Assembly (NCBI GenBank): GCA_029582265.1 | Contig: CM055819.1 | Span: 12,325,087 to 12,389,086, forward strand | Source of the DNA: Zoroaster sp. YZ-2022 | Taxonomy: Eukaryota; Echinodermata; Asteroidea; Forcipulatida; Zoroasteridae | DNA length: 64,000 nt | Direction of reading: 5' to 3' | In this document: piece after piece, positions 36,501 through 41,527 of the stretch | Numbering within the stretch: the first letter of the stretch is position 1 | Layout: every line of letters starts with the position of its first letter | Position numbers and translations under genes: made by a program | Notes under the pieces: generated by a model | Told to the model about the DNA's origin: nothing | The model's input: the letters and a program-made list of their open reading frames with translations, nothing else | Database searches by the model: none

Positions 36501-38130
36501 TCTTGTCCTCTGCTGATAATGTCTCTGGAGTTCATCTCTGGCCTGGGACTCTCTCTCAGCTGCCTTGCGTAAATCATCCATACAAATGTTTAGCTCGCTC
36601 ACCTATAAAGTGAGAGATACTTTACTCCTCGGGTCATACTTCACAGAAAAGCGAACAGAAAGTCGAAACCTAAGATTCATGCAAATGTTTCACAAAAGTT
36701 TTTCAACTTGCGCAAATCCTTTGCCGCAAATATATGTTGTCAAAATTGTTTCTGCATTCACCTTAAGTATGAATCTGCTTTTAGTCTAAATATGAAAATT
36801 TATTAATTTTTTTCTAAAATTTACGTAATGCTACTCAATTAGTAATTTCAAATGAATATAGCAATTAAATTTGCCATGGTTTGCTTACGTACAAGTGTCA
36901 ATAGTAATCAAATGTACACCACATGCATTTTTGAGTTCAATTGGGACAACCAACCAACCCCACCACCCATCCTCCACTACCGAAACATTGAATAAAAAGA
37001 GAAGAAAAAAGATCAGGAAAAAAATAAATACTGCTATTATGTACAGTGTAGCTGATTTGGGACCTCATCTTTTAACATTCCTTTTAACATTCCAAGCAAT
37101 TTTCTGGTCAAAAACTGTCAACTGACTTGTTTCGACTGCTAGAGCAACTTTGCCTCTAGGTAATCTGGGGATTTGGGGTGCCAGCATGGCCAAGAGGATG
37201 AGCGCTTGAGCTGAACAAATAAACTAACGTTAAAGTCTTATATGAATCAATCATGTATGGAGCAAACTCTATACTGTGAAAAAAGATAAATCGTAGTTCT
37301 TTTTGCTTCAACTCAGAAATCAGGATTCACTCCTGTAGTAATGTAATTGTAAACAAACTGGTGAGACATGATACACAGGTCTTTTTCAAAGTGCACCTAT
37401 CTTTTTTTTCTCTTCCATACAAATCCATAACACAAAACCAATCCAAGGCTAGAAGAGAAAATAGTATGGCCCATTTTCGTGTAGTGAGCTTCAGCACTCA
37501 TAATTGTTATTCTGTACAGGGAATCTGACAATGATGGCCACATCATGAAACAATATTAATATTGCATTGATTTCAGTTTGACACTTTGAAAATATTTACT
37601 ATGAAAACCTCATGAGAAGTCACCTTGCTGTGAAATTGACCTTACATACAAGTACATACATGTATACATGCATGTGAAATTGACCTTACTATACATACAT
37701 GTACATGTACATGCATGCATACATAAATATGAGAAGTACACAGTGGTTTATCGGTGGCATCCTGCCGAAAAATAGCACGGCATTTTCACAGTGAAGATTT
37801 TCCATAGTGTAAATTCTATACAATCACCTCTGCATTCTTGGACTGAAATGCTGCTCTCAGCTCGGAGAAGGCGGCATCGTAACGGTCCAGCTCCTGGTCC
37901 CGCTCAGAGAGGAGCTTCAGATTGTACTTGAAGTCTTCCTTCAGCTTCTTGAATTTTGCCATCTCCTGGCCATGCTTCTTGTCTTTCTCCCTGAAGGCTT
38001 GCTCCATGGACTGCGCATGCAGCTCTTGGAGCTTACGCCATTCCTGTTCCTTCTGGGCTGCAAGCTCATAAAGGGATACATCGGGGAAAGCTGGCTGGTT
38101 ACTGACTGCAAGTGCTGGTTGGGTGGACAT
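305..38130 (-). CDS. CCDC57: CCDC57 orthologue, 12 coding exons, 3' end outside window
   Basis: Minus-strand gene; exons in order are 38130-37828, 36602-36469, 36289-36079, 35176-35019, 34887-34813, 34087-33899, 31850-31692, 27226-27064, 20741-20604, 8158 to about 7951, 7292-6991 and 505-305. All have AG/GT borders, and codon phases carry through every junction except exon 10/11. The roughly 750 encoded residues are almost entirely coiled coil and follow the order of vertebrate CCDC57: an N-terminal E-x-EWRxLQ block, ERDxELxRYDAAF, VSEL, DIQRQEL, HEELDRxAREK, LDWQRCCEDLER, a TADRDHA block and DYVxxLE. In vertebrates CCDC57 is a centriolar-satellite and centrosome protein needed for centriole duplication, microtubule organisation and ciliogenesis; that role is inferred here. 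An in-frame TGA lies two codons before the ATG. The left edge of the window cuts the gene. Alternative: another centrosomal coiled-coil paralogue, judged unlikely given the ordered block matches. Confidence 0.88.
506..1753. other. intron, no recognised feature
   Basis: AT-rich CCDC57 intron. No frame longer than about 60 codons looks coding, and no repeat ends were recognised. Confidence 0.5.
1910..2482 (-). pseudogene. LINE reverse-transcriptase C-terminal fragment
   Basis: 190-codon open stretch with HAFVTSRLDNGNALLYGL, QHIQNTAARVVT, LKELHWLPVSQRIVFKLML and GDRSFSVAAPRLWNHLP, the typical C-terminus of CR1/L2 ORF2. It ends near the element's 3' end. The upstream RT part lies in another frame (2675-2439). 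Confidence 0.85.
3179..3306 (-). mobile_element. Harbinger terminal fragment inside the LINE
   Basis: On the minus strand it begins GGGCCGATATTCATAAAAGC and carries repeated CTAAGCCTAGTTGG boxes. This matches, in the same order, the left end of the intact Harbinger at 49628. Only one terminus is present, so it is a truncated relic. Confidence 0.75.
3640..3835 (+). repeat. fragment of the 53.4-kb MITE family
   Basis: Contains TTTTTCTGAAAAA, GGGACTGTGGAAAA, CAATATCATGACCT, GAGTATTTTGGA and GGTCCTAATTTGA in the same order as 53520-53690. No terminal repeat remains. Confidence 0.6.
3882..4072 (+). repeat. 190-bp dispersed repeat, copy 1
   Basis: Almost identical to 6613-6795 in the same orientation: both hold AGCTTGTTATGAGAAAACAG, GATATGGCGGTAGATGATGT, GGTGCCACGTCAGGAAACAT and GACATGGGCGATGGCCATC. 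No terminal inverted repeats or coding potential were seen. Confidence 0.75.
4073..5326. other. intron, no recognised feature
   Basis: The 109-codon frame at 4486-4815 has no splice or family support. Otherwise AT-rich sequence without recognised repeats. Confidence 0.45.
5327..5745 (+). repeat. minisatellite, TTGTCTTGGTGACA-type units
   Basis: Degenerate tandem array of units of roughly 27-30 bp built on TTGTCTTGGTGACA, ATGTCTTAGTGACA and GTGTCTGAGTGACA separated by ATTTAA-rich spacers. A higher-order block (GTGTCTGAG, then TTGTCTTGG, then ATGTCTTAG) recurs. The array resumes at 6354 after an inserted MITE. Confidence 0.85.
5746..6349. mobile_element. TTAA-flanked MITE splitting the minisatellite
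   Basis: Starts CCCTCTCAATACC and ends GGTAAGGAAAGGG, with TTAA at 5742-5745 and 6350-6353. Minisatellite sequence lies on both sides, so the insertion is recent relative to the array. TTAA duplication with CCC/GGG ends is the piggyBac-superfamily pattern. No transposase is encoded. Confidence 0.75.
6354..6450 (+). repeat. remaining minisatellite units
   Basis: Contains CATGTCTTAACTAACATTAT, TTGTCTTGGTGACAACA and TTGTCTTAAGTGATATTG, diverged units of the array at 5327-5745. Confidence 0.7.
6613..6795 (+). repeat. 190-bp dispersed repeat, copy 2
   Basis: Direct repeat of 3882-4072 with only scattered differences. Flanking sequence differs, suggesting dispersal rather than a tandem event. Confidence 0.75.
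6991..7292 (-). CDS. CCDC57: CCDC57 exon 11
   Basis: Acceptor TTTTCAG, donor GTACAT; enters with two bases of a codon and leaves in phase 0. Reads YVKILEKESRDLKLNIRALE, then ERVEMLRE, corresponding to DYVxxLExExxxLKxxxxxLE in vertebrates, followed by a leucine-rich coiled coil ending NVNQLQKQ. Confidence 0.88.
7343..7390 (+). repeat. end fragment of the TAGGGCTGTGC hAT-like MITE
   Basis: TAGGGCTGTACCGGGTATTC, then GGGTAAACGG and AATTACCC: the left end of the element at 22017, truncated after about 45 bases. Confidence 0.6.
7951..8158 (-). CDS. CCDC57: CCDC57 exon 10 (donor unresolved)
   Basis: Acceptor CACCCAG, then a frame reading DKDHLDDPSSFASQQLQSLQ and ENSILRDVIHQMREDIELL, matching vertebrate LREQNTSLRNAIAQMRKEME. 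The frame stays open to 7860. Exon 11 needs one carried-over base; donors giving that phase are at 7951 (used here) and 7972. The site at 7907 is out of phase and would create a stop at the start of exon 11. A missed small exon between 7907 and 7292 would also explain the conflict. Confidence 0.75.
8246..8280 (+). repeat. left part of an old MITE split by the gypsy insertion
   Basis: TTAAAGGGAAGATAAAACAT resembles the end of the TTAA MITE at 34230. The region right of the gypsy element (13671-13800) continues the same MITE body (GAATTATGATGT, CATCCTGAGAAATAAT), so the gypsy element landed inside an older MITE. Confidence 0.5.
8281..8484 (+). repeat. gypsy 5' LTR
   Basis: Begins TGTCGTATCTTGG and ends CACTATAACA. 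It contains TATATAAA (promoter-like) and AATAAA. 204 bp against 198 bp for the 3' LTR; the extra 6 bases (ACATGT-type) lie near the 3' end. TTTGGCGACGAGGATT follows directly, the usual primer-binding-site position. Confidence 0.93.
8521..9390 (+). pseudogene. gypsy gag with two zinc knuckles
   Basis: The likely start is ATG 8521 (MASAGGYASILQPPPFLQEP). A one-base shift in the tryptophan codon region near 8603 moves the remainder into the frame that runs on from 8539. The capsid-like region has FSETRKRALLLHCLG and ERYRFRQRSQQ. Knuckles are C-x2-C-x4-H-x6-C (9241-9290) and C-x2-C-x4-H-x4-C (9309-9350), the first with atypical spacing. It reads straight into protease. Confidence 0.85.
9390..10293 (+). 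pseudogene. gypsy protease and N-terminal reverse transcriptase
   Basis: Protease active site MVDTGSSVTIL near 9532-9564. The RT begins with KLRRLPFEARDKV, LEKQGVIERINSSEWVSPIV and GDVRICVDLREVN. A frameshift right after FSQLD near 10231 corrupts the next motif and leads to a stop at 10291. The frame resumes at 10323. Confidence 0.88.
10323..10641 (+). pseudogene. gypsy reverse transcriptase, YLDD segment
   Basis: MCFGLSSAPLAFQKMMSIVL, then the catalytic YLDD in QCYLDDVIIYG, then LKFLGHTISENGI. The frame is cut by the TTAA MITE at 10642; RT continues beyond it at 11324. Confidence 0.9.
10642..11319 (-). mobile_element. TTAA-flanked MITE inserted in gypsy pol
   Basis: Ends AACCCTGCGGCGTGCCA and TGGCACGTCGCAGGGTT form imperfect inverted repeats. 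TTAA sits at 10638-10641 and 11320-11323. Taking out the element plus one TTAA puts the pol frame back exactly, so the boundaries are certain. Internal palindromes of the GGTCCTATAGGACC type are present. Same family as 59533-60415 in opposite orientation. The piggyBac-like assignment rests on TTAA and CCC/GGG ends only. Confidence 0.9.
11324..11900 (+). pseudogene. gypsy RT thumb and RNase H
   Basis: Opens with FLGLAGYFAKYIPQFADIV. RNase H has VTTDALECGLGAVLAQ (catalytic Asp). A lost base in the A-run near 11628 shifts the frame; the continuation reads CVWACEKCNTYLWGRKFTLK and TDHQALVTLLS. A TAA at 11807-11809 interrupts just before the GEQNKVADCLSRLP segment (about 11827). Confidence 0.88.
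11918..12960 (+). pseudogene. gypsy integrase
   Basis: An N-terminal segment (to 12235) ends at a TGA in the expected WW position and is followed by a frameshift near 12250. The core frame then runs to 12960 with zinc-finger CLTCQ, first Asp in LAIDIVGPFE, second Asp in IISDNGVQFTSKEF and Glu in QSNGAIERFNGVV, so the D,D-35-E residues are present although the gene is broken. Confidence 0.9.
12996..13307 (+). pseudogene. gypsy integrase C-terminal tail
   Basis: Reached after a frameshift and a TGA near 12960-12975. It has GDRKYTRPVQITKKIS and YETRDRRRWNINKLI, a GPY/F-like region, then an acidic tail and RRQRRPPDRFKDYV. No chromodomain was seen. Confidence 0.75.
13461..13472 (+). other. gypsy polypurine tract
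   Basis: GAAAAGAGGAGA lies immediately before the 3' LTR start TGTCG, the standard second-strand priming position. Confidence 0.8.
13473..13670 (+). repeat. gypsy 3' LTR
   Basis: 198 bp, one substitution (GATTAGTAA against GATTTGTAA) and one 6-bp deletion relative to the 5' LTR. Begins TGTCG, ends ATAACA. Confidence 0.93.
13935..14472 (-). mobile_element. tRNA-Leu-derived dimeric SINE, copy 1
   Basis: Reading from 14472 on the minus strand: GTCGTGGCCGAGCGGTCTAG (box A region), an ACTCAAGTTCTGG anticodon-arm-like segment, and GTGGGTTCGAGCCC (box B). About 190 bp on, a second tRNA-like unit starts near 14286. The 3' tail has GCGCCTTGAGCGCCACTTAG, GGTGGATACGTGCGCTATAT and a (TTA)n run. Near-identical to the copies at 21008 and 23774. 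Confidence 0.92.
14873..14992 (+). repeat. three tandem units with CCAAT boxes
   Basis: Three copies of a roughly 52-bp unit, each containing (A/G)CCAATxACTTTTGG followed by a CGCAC/GCAC stretch and TTGTTTACxAG. May be a small minisatellite; the CCAAT boxes are only suggestive of regulation. Confidence 0.6.
15000..16560. other. intron, no recognised feature
   Basis: Only a short (AAT)n run at about 15798-15817. The frames at 15754-16537 are hydrophobic low-complexity translations without family or splice support. Confidence 0.4.
16601..16727. repeat. 127-bp fold-back inverted repeat
   Basis: Left arm TGCAAAATAGTAGTTATTGG, CCTTATGTTTCCAATCTAGC, AGGCTC pairs with right arm CCTGCTAGGTTCGAAACATA, AGGCCTATAACTATAATTTT, GCA. 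The arms are about 54 bp with a loop near 16655-16671. A transcript would form a long hairpin. Confidence 0.75.
16768..18065. mobile_element. non-autonomous hAT-like element, 1.3 kb
   Basis: Terminal repeats TAGGCTTGGGCGGTTCC and GGAACCGCCCAAGCCTA, with perfect 8-bp duplications GAGATGAG at 16760-16767 and 18066-18073. Subterminal regions are full of GGAACCGG/CCGGTTC-type repeats. The interior holds a tandem duplication (17229-17460 and 17461-17700). No transposase; the short frames are shadows of the repeats. Confidence 0.9.
17229..17700. repeat. 232-bp tandem duplication inside the hAT-like element
   Basis: Both copies begin GTTTATAAATTGGCCCCATA and run through GGATACTTTGGTTATGGAGA, GACAGCACGTGTCTTGAGAA, AAGGTGGCCCCGTAATATGG and GCAATTGCTTAATTGCTCC. 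They differ by a few small indels, so the duplication followed or accompanied the element's spread. Confidence 0.85.
18074..20603. other. intron, no recognised feature
   Basis: Poly-T tracts (18527-18550, 19008-19018) and a segment near 18895-18925 resembling the interior of the hAT-like element (GTAATTGCTCCAACCCC). The 140-codon frame at 20220-19798 has no support. Confidence 0.4.
20604..20741 (-). CDS. CCDC57: CCDC57 exon 9
   Basis: 46 codons, acceptor CTACAG, donor GTGAGT, phase 0 at both ends. Contains ALATIREKEQELAHREDYIR and VLTADRDHAFATLRKHDL, equivalent to the vertebrate LERDQAVQALRMHGL region. Confidence 0.88.
21008..21553 (-). mobile_element. tRNA-Leu-derived dimeric SINE, copy 2
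   Basis: Same organisation as 13935-14472: tRNA-like head from 21553, second unit from about 21366, tail and (TTA)n at 21008-21028. Differs from copies 1 and 3 by a few substitutions. Confidence 0.92.
21760..22445. mobile_element. MITE of the 53.4-kb family, interrupted by a second MITE
   Basis: Ends ATATGGGTGAACCCTACTA and TAGTGGGGTACACCCATAT are inverted repeats. The body CCCTTTTCCAAAATGG, GGGATGAGAATAACTCGATG and CTGGACTATCCACA matches 53695-53800. A 389-bp hAT-like MITE sits inside at 22017-22405. Confidence 0.75.
22017..22405. mobile_element. hAT-like MITE, TAGGGCTGTGC ends
   Basis: Perfect 11-bp ends TAGGGCTGTGC/GCACAGCCCTA and an exact 8-bp duplication GTTTCTAT at 22009-22016 and 22406-22413. 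Subterminal CCGGGTATCCGG-type repeats. Fragments of this family lie at 7343-7390 and 40628-40692. No coding capacity. Confidence 0.9.
23367..23396. repeat. short perfect palindrome CATGGAGGAAGG
   Basis: CATGGAGGAAGG, a 6-base loop (AAAAGT) and CCTTCCTCCATG give a 12-bp perfect stem. A near copy lies at 56623-56648 and a half copy at 53421-53432. Confidence 0.75.
23774..24319 (-). mobile_element. tRNA-Leu-derived dimeric SINE, copy 3
   Basis: Nearly identical to copies 1 and 2, with both tRNA-like units, the shared tail and a (TTA)n run at 23774-23793. Confidence 0.92.
25580..25937 (+). mobile_element. tRNA-Leu-derived monomeric SINE, copy 4
   Basis: GTCGTGGCCGAGCGGTCTAG, then GGACTCAAGTTCTGG and GTGGGTTCGAATCCC: one tRNA-like head with intact box A and B, the common SINE body (CTTGAGCAAGACACTTAACC, AATTGAGCTGTATACTCCCC), the LINE-like tail and (ATT)n. 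It corresponds to the second unit of the dimers. Confidence 0.92.
26074..26735. mobile_element. hAT-like MITE, CAGAGATGCAAC ends
   Basis: CAGAGATGCAAC at the left and GTTGCATCTCTG at the right, with ATTAAA on both outer sides (26068-26073, 26736-26741). Subterminal AATCTGA/TCCGATT motifs. No coding capacity. Confidence 0.75.
27064..27226 (-). CDS. CCDC57: CCDC57 exon 8
   Basis: Acceptor CCACAG, donor GTACTG. Reads YKKELSVALERETNLERSRM, then AELDWQRCCEDLERAQ. The LDWQR-C-x-D-x-ER core is one of the clearest matches to vertebrate CCDC57. The following intron contains poly-G runs (26966-27023) and is about 6.3 kb. Confidence 0.92.
27310..27515 (-). repeat. old, diverged SINE relic
   Basis: Carries the SINE body (GAAACCATCTCAGCTCC, GGGGAGTATACAGCTCAATT, CTGGGTGGAGAGAAGCAAT) and a decayed tRNA head (GTCAGAATTCAAACCCACAT). 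No tail remains. Confidence 0.75.
27850..28275 (+). pseudogene. LINE N-terminal region with 2A-like motif
   Basis: A hydrophobic N-terminus (MEVYILFILLLLSRPW) precedes SGDINPSPGP at 28066-28095. The second residue of the canonical NPGP is retained but N is replaced by S, and the E of DxExNPGP is N. 2A-like ribosome-skipping motifs are known in APE-type LINEs of sea urchins. The frame stops before the endonuclease frame. Confidence 0.7.
28338..29070 (+). pseudogene. LINE apurinic endonuclease domain
   Basis: Starts LCVLNTQSICNKSDEFVDFV and LVAITETWFKP (catalytic Glu). After a shift near 28560 it continues RGGVALLFRSSLSVS, LVNIYRPE, ILTGDFNIHMD (catalytic Asp/Asn) and GLSDHYLI (Ser-Asp-His). 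The catalytic set is visible but split over two frames. Confidence 0.88.
29967..31212 (+). pseudogene. LINE reverse transcriptase, several frames
   Basis: Pieces are SDTFQSAYKPFHGTETALL (30020), LVLLDLSA (30149), YHVYADDTQLYI (30414-30449), LGVIFDS (30670) and the C-terminal HWLP/GDRS region (30960-31160). Aligned to the copy at 1910-2482 it shows multiple single-base indels. Confidence 0.85.
31692..31850 (-). CDS. CCDC57: CCDC57 exon 7
   Basis: Acceptor TTTTAG, donor GTACAT. Encodes LQCEIEDVRSHSDAQLIKVS and then RDMANKNFTITTLRE; ends EDAERY, where the vertebrate protein has QDIERY. Phase in 2, out 2. Confidence 0.9.
31860..33898. other. intron, no recognised feature
   Basis: AT-rich. CCAGTGGCATAACTGGGATT at about 31975 resembles the end of a dispersed element, also suggested at 20896 and 41784 next to G-runs. 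No coding frame is supported. Confidence 0.4.
33899..34087 (-). CDS. CCDC57: CCDC57 exon 6
   Basis: Acceptor TTCAACAG, donor GTGAGT. Begins (K)HEELDRYAREKEVAVLKIKE, closely matching the vertebrate HEELDRLAREKDAVL block, and ends SIKEKDQMIEK, matching TAKEKDAAIDQL. Confidence 0.92.
34230..34501. mobile_element. TTAA-flanked MITE, AGGGAGTGTACACC ends
   Basis: AGGGAGTGTACACCTTTGG and CCAATGGTGTACACTCCCT are inverted repeats, with TTAA at 34226-34229 and 34502-34505. 272 bp, no coding. A decayed relative surrounds the gypsy element (8246-8280 plus 13671-13800). Confidence 0.85.
34813..34887 (-). CDS. CCDC57: CCDC57 exon 5
   Basis: Short 75-base exon, acceptor ACACAG, donor GTGAGC. Reads IAELESQKELMEESVNRAME and then DFNRK. 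Phase in 2, out 2, so it joins exons 4 and 6 without a frame change. Confidence 0.85.
35019..35176 (-). CDS. CCDC57: CCDC57 exon 4
   Basis: Acceptor CTATAG, donor GTGACT; phase in 0, out 2. Encodes VKLLGKELELVRTANERASS and a further heptad-patterned helix ending TGIKDAR. The VKLLxKELE start matches vertebrate CCDC57. Confidence 0.88.
35190..35300 (+). repeat. decayed SINE head
   Basis: TTGGACTCAAGTTCTGGTGG, GAATGTGGGCACAATTCGCA and AAGACATTTAACCATCATTA: a degenerate tRNA-like SINE start with a broken box B and no tail. Confidence 0.6.
36079..36289 (-). CDS. CCDC57: CCDC57 exon 3
   Basis: Acceptor AAACAG, donor GTTTGC; phase in 2, out 0. Coiled coil containing EEELDIQRQELSTGF and REKEHRVQLDDMN, matching the vertebrate block with LALQRQELLLEFE and KREHEFRLQADNM. 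Confidence 0.9.
36469..36602 (-). CDS. CCDC57: CCDC57 exon 2
   Basis: Acceptor ...TATAG, donor GTGAGT. Reads VSELNICMDDLRKAAERE and then a Gln/Arg-rich helix. It ends two bases into a codon that the next exon completes. Corresponds to the VSEL block that follows the AAF-x-AR motif of vertebrate CCDC57. Confidence 0.88.
37640..37725. repeat. ACATGT/ACATAC microsatellite
   Basis: Runs of ACATACATGTATACATGC and ACATGTACATGTACATGC, separated by a repeated GTGAAATTGACCTTAC phrase. Confidence 0.6.
37828..38130 (-). CDS. CCDC57: CCDC57 exon 1 (start codon)
   Basis: 101 codons starting at ATG 38130, with an in-frame TGA just upstream. The N-terminus has LAAQKEQEWRKLQ, then a Lys/Glu-rich helix, then LLSERDQELDRYDAAFSELR, the strongest CCDC57 signature in the window. 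The donor is GTGATT after a complete codon (phase 0). A 5' non-coding exon upstream cannot be excluded because no promoter was recognised. Confidence 0.9.
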
Positions 38131-38658
38131 TCTTCAGAAAACATACACTACTTGAACCATTCAAAACTCCACCACATACAGATTAATAGGCCGGTTCAGA
38201 TTTGTAGACTTTGATATAGAAAAGTCCTCCTCAAGCCTTGATCATGGAAGAACACTTTTATATTAACATGCAAGTAATAATTTACAATCTGGATATTGCT
38301 ACGATTTATAGGCAATATATAAAACCATATTAATTTACTGCAAAACAACCATTAAATGGCCTAAAACACTACATTTAACCCCAAATACTGACCCATGCTT
38401 ATTACCCCTATGGTTTCTATTTAAAGCACTCAAATTTTCTTCAGCAGTGTTTTCATAAAATCAAGCCAAAATACCTGCAGCAGGTACCTTAAAAACCAGG
38501 CTGTACTATGCGTATTAACCCCAATTTTTTACCCATGTTATGATCCCTATTATTTTCAAAGGGCTTATATTTTCTTCAGCAGTGATGCTTTGCATAAAAA
38601 TCACCCATCACTTGCCTTTCAAGGGTCATTATACCAACTTACAGCTTATTTATGCCAA

Positions 38659-38694
<36 letters not shown>

Positions 38695-39174
38695 TCTCCC
38701 ATTATTAAGACATCTCATGATTTCAGGGCTCTGAGGGAACCATACTCCATTGTCTGACCAAAACAGATATATGATTTTTGAAATCCTCACATGCAATCTC
38801 ATGGGAAACTAACTAGGGTACAAAAATTGAAAAAAAGTGAAATCTGCACCAATCTACACTATACAATGCACAGTGTACATAACATGTTTTTTTTATACTA
38901 ATGTGAACAGACAGGATTCCGGATAAACTCATTTAAAGGTTCATTACATGTATGTTTTTCTTCTTGTTTTAAATAAGTCATTCATTAATTCATTATTTAT
39001 TTATTTAAAAAAAAATTTTTTTGGGGGGGAGAAGAAACTGGCAACTATAGCAGCAATATCATCTTGTGTCCCACTTCTAGTATGAAGTTATAAACTATTT
39101 GCTTATTCCCATGTAGATGATGTTTAATTTGTGCTGCCATTCTTGATGGTTATACATGTATGTGAGATTAAAAA
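38131..39174. other. region upstream of CCDC57, no recognised promoter
   Basis: Contains a (TAA)n run at about 38660-38692, otherwise AT-rich. Two short similar phrases (TATTTTCTTCAGCAGTG, CCCAATTTTTTACCCATG) recur near 38380-38600, suggesting a small diverged duplication. No CpG-rich promoter was seen. Confidence 0.4.
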
Positions 39175-39547
39175 TGTGACCCGCTCTGTGAAAATGAGTC
39201 ACTTGTCGCACCATGCGTTTACACGTAATGGGTGATTGAATGTTGAGAGGGTGATTTTTTTTGAAAATCAGATTTTGGGTTTTCATGTTTGTTGACATCA
39301 TTAGGATCTAAATTTTCATAATATATTTACATATTAAAATCAATGATTTTTTGTGAGTAGGTTGTTTCATTCCTGTCAGTTGTTTTCCTTTTGAATGCTT
39401 GTTTTCCTAAGAATTCAATTGTGTTAATTATGCAAATTATTGATTCTTAAAAATGGCATATCTCCATAATGCAATACGTCACACACCTCTAAAATCTCAG
39501 TTTTTCAAATTTGCAACTTGTGACTCATTTTCACAGGGCGGGTCACA
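39175..39547. mobile_element. MITE with TGTGACCCGC ends
   Basis: TGTGACCCGCTCTGTGAAAA, TGAGTCAC at the left and GTGACTCATTTTCACAGGGC, GGGTCACA at the right: about 28-bp inverted ends with one mismatch. 373 bp, no coding. A related but different element lies at 59257-59504. Confidence 0.8.
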
Positions 39548-40627
39548 AATAACAAATGTTTATAAACATTTGTTTATTAATACTGAAATAATTCGATCCA
39601 TAAACGTTATTGAAAAATATCAAATGACATGATCTGTAGTATACTGTGTGTGAGTTACATGTATATAAAACAAACATTGAGTGCCTTTACATGTATTTCA
39701 TCCAATGAAGACTTTTTTATTAATTACAATAGCAACCTCATGGAAAATAATAACTCCCATCAGAATATAAGGTACCCAATATTTGTAAACTGACAGAATA
39801 TATTAATTGAGGATCTTGGCTACCCTCTATTTGTGCAATTGCGATCCAGCCCTCTATCAATCATGCATATTCCATCTGTTCTTGCTAAAGTTATTCAGTC
39901 AGGTCATGTGCTAGTTGCGATAATCATAACTCGGTATAACATAGCATATCATAGGCTACCAGAGGTATTCAATGTGCATGACGACATAACGTACCAAAAA
40001 TCAAGATTTGCTATTCAAAATTATAAAGGCCTAGGTGCATATCCTTCATTTATTCTACATGTAATTGACGCACCTAAGGTTACATATTAACTGGACAGTA
40101 ACTTGTTGCATAAACTTATCTAAGTCGTGCTTGTTACAAAAATAAAAATCATAGTGAAATTGTATGATTTACTGGAAAGTTAGTGCTTGTGAAAGTGGAA
40201 AAAGTTGTTTAACCACTGCTTTTACTAGATACAAATGGCCTATGCTTTTTTTTAATGAACATCTGTGATTACATAATGTACATTCTATGCTGTCAACAAT
40301 ATGAATGCTTTGCATTTGCATTGATTTTTGAAAGAAATATGGATCCTCAATATTAAGGCTGTGAATTTGGTTATTTTGGGAAAAGGATACCTGAAATACA
40401 AAACAATTTTGTAAAAACACATAAATACTCCCGAATGTATAAAATAAGCAATATGAACACATATTTTTCTTGATTTATTAGTCATAATAACTGTGGACTT
40501 ACTGTAATAATTTCCCGCTTCTATTAAAAATGTAGCTTCCCCATTCCCCACACAAAAAGAGGTTACACAAAAATCAGAGACTTGCAATTGTGTGGCTTAA
40601 ATAATCAGTCAACATTTTCAAAACTCG

Positions 40628-40692
40628 TTTACGGGTAATTGGAACTGAAAAATGGAACCGGGTAATGACAGTTTCAGTTGGGTATCCAGAAA
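40628..40692 (-). repeat. fragment of the TAGGGCTGTGC MITE
   Basis: TTTACGGGTAATTGGAACTG, AAAAATGGAACCGGGTAATG and GTTGGGTATCC are the reverse complement of 22030-22095. Confidence 0.65.
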
Positions 40693-40821
40693 ATGAACAT
40701 ATTCCTTAAATAGACGAAATGAATGAGGACTATTCGTTGGTGTTTACTTGGTAAGCAGTGTAAAATTATTGAGAAAATGAAACATTAATATCATGGTTAT
40801 GAAAAGAAATTTATTATTTAA

Positions 40822-41527
40822 CTCTCCTACTACTACAAGGGTCAAAAACAGTCAAAATGTTGATACTTGCCAAAGCATATATCTAGTGCACTTAAAAGTC
40901 AAACACTGTCTACCTTACGTGACAGATCAAAATGCGTTGACTGTTTTTGACTGGTAAAAGCATTGTCTGGTATTGTTCAGGGTGGTCAAAGTGACAGCAA
41001 AAACCAGTCAAAATGTGCACATTTGGGTCAACAGTCAAAACAACCAGTTGACTGATTTTGACCTCTATTGCAACTTCCCATGAAAGTGCAGCTATAATTA
41101 GCCCCATTCTAGGGCCATTGCACTTGACTCCCTCCTATCCTTGACCCTAGCACCAAATGTACAAAAATGGAATGATTTTTCTTTTTTCCCCAACTTTTGA
41201 TCTGATAATTATTACAAACATAAAACTTGGTAATTAGGTAACCTTGCCCAAGCAGACACTTTTGGCATAAAATCCATTATTCTGGGATATCACACTTTCA
41301 TGAAATTTTCGAAACATTTTTGAAATTTAAGAATAAAATAATAAAATCTCACAATAGTGAACTTCATGCCAAATGTGTCTACAAAATTTTAGATCATAAT
41401 AATTAGCAGATCAAAAAATGAAAGAAAAAAAAATCGCTCCTTTTTTGTACACTGTGGGGCTAGGGCCAAACACTAGAGGGAGTCCAGTGTATTAGCTCTA
41501 GAATGGGGCTAAGCTTGAGTAGGAGGG
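40822..41527. mobile_element. TTAA-flanked MITE, CTCTCCTAC/GTAGGAGGG ends
   Basis: TTAA at 40818-40821 and 41528-41531; ends CTCTCCTAC and GTAGGAGGG. The left half is built from degenerate (A/C)AGTCAAAA(A/T)G phrases. The right half is a nested fold-back element. Family shared with 61697, 62209 and 63631. Confidence 0.8.
41098..41512. mobile_element. 415-bp fold-back element nested in a MITE
   Basis: Begins TTAGCCCCATTCTAG and ends CTAGAATGGGGCTAA. Arm similarity continues inward for nearly 190 bp (CTTGACTCCCTC / GAGGGAGTCCAG, TGTACAAAAA / TTTTTGTACA, TTTGATCTGATAATTATTA / TAATAATTAGCAGATCAAA, CACTTTTGGCAT / ATGCCAAATGTG), leaving a short loop near 41300-41335. Confidence 0.85.
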
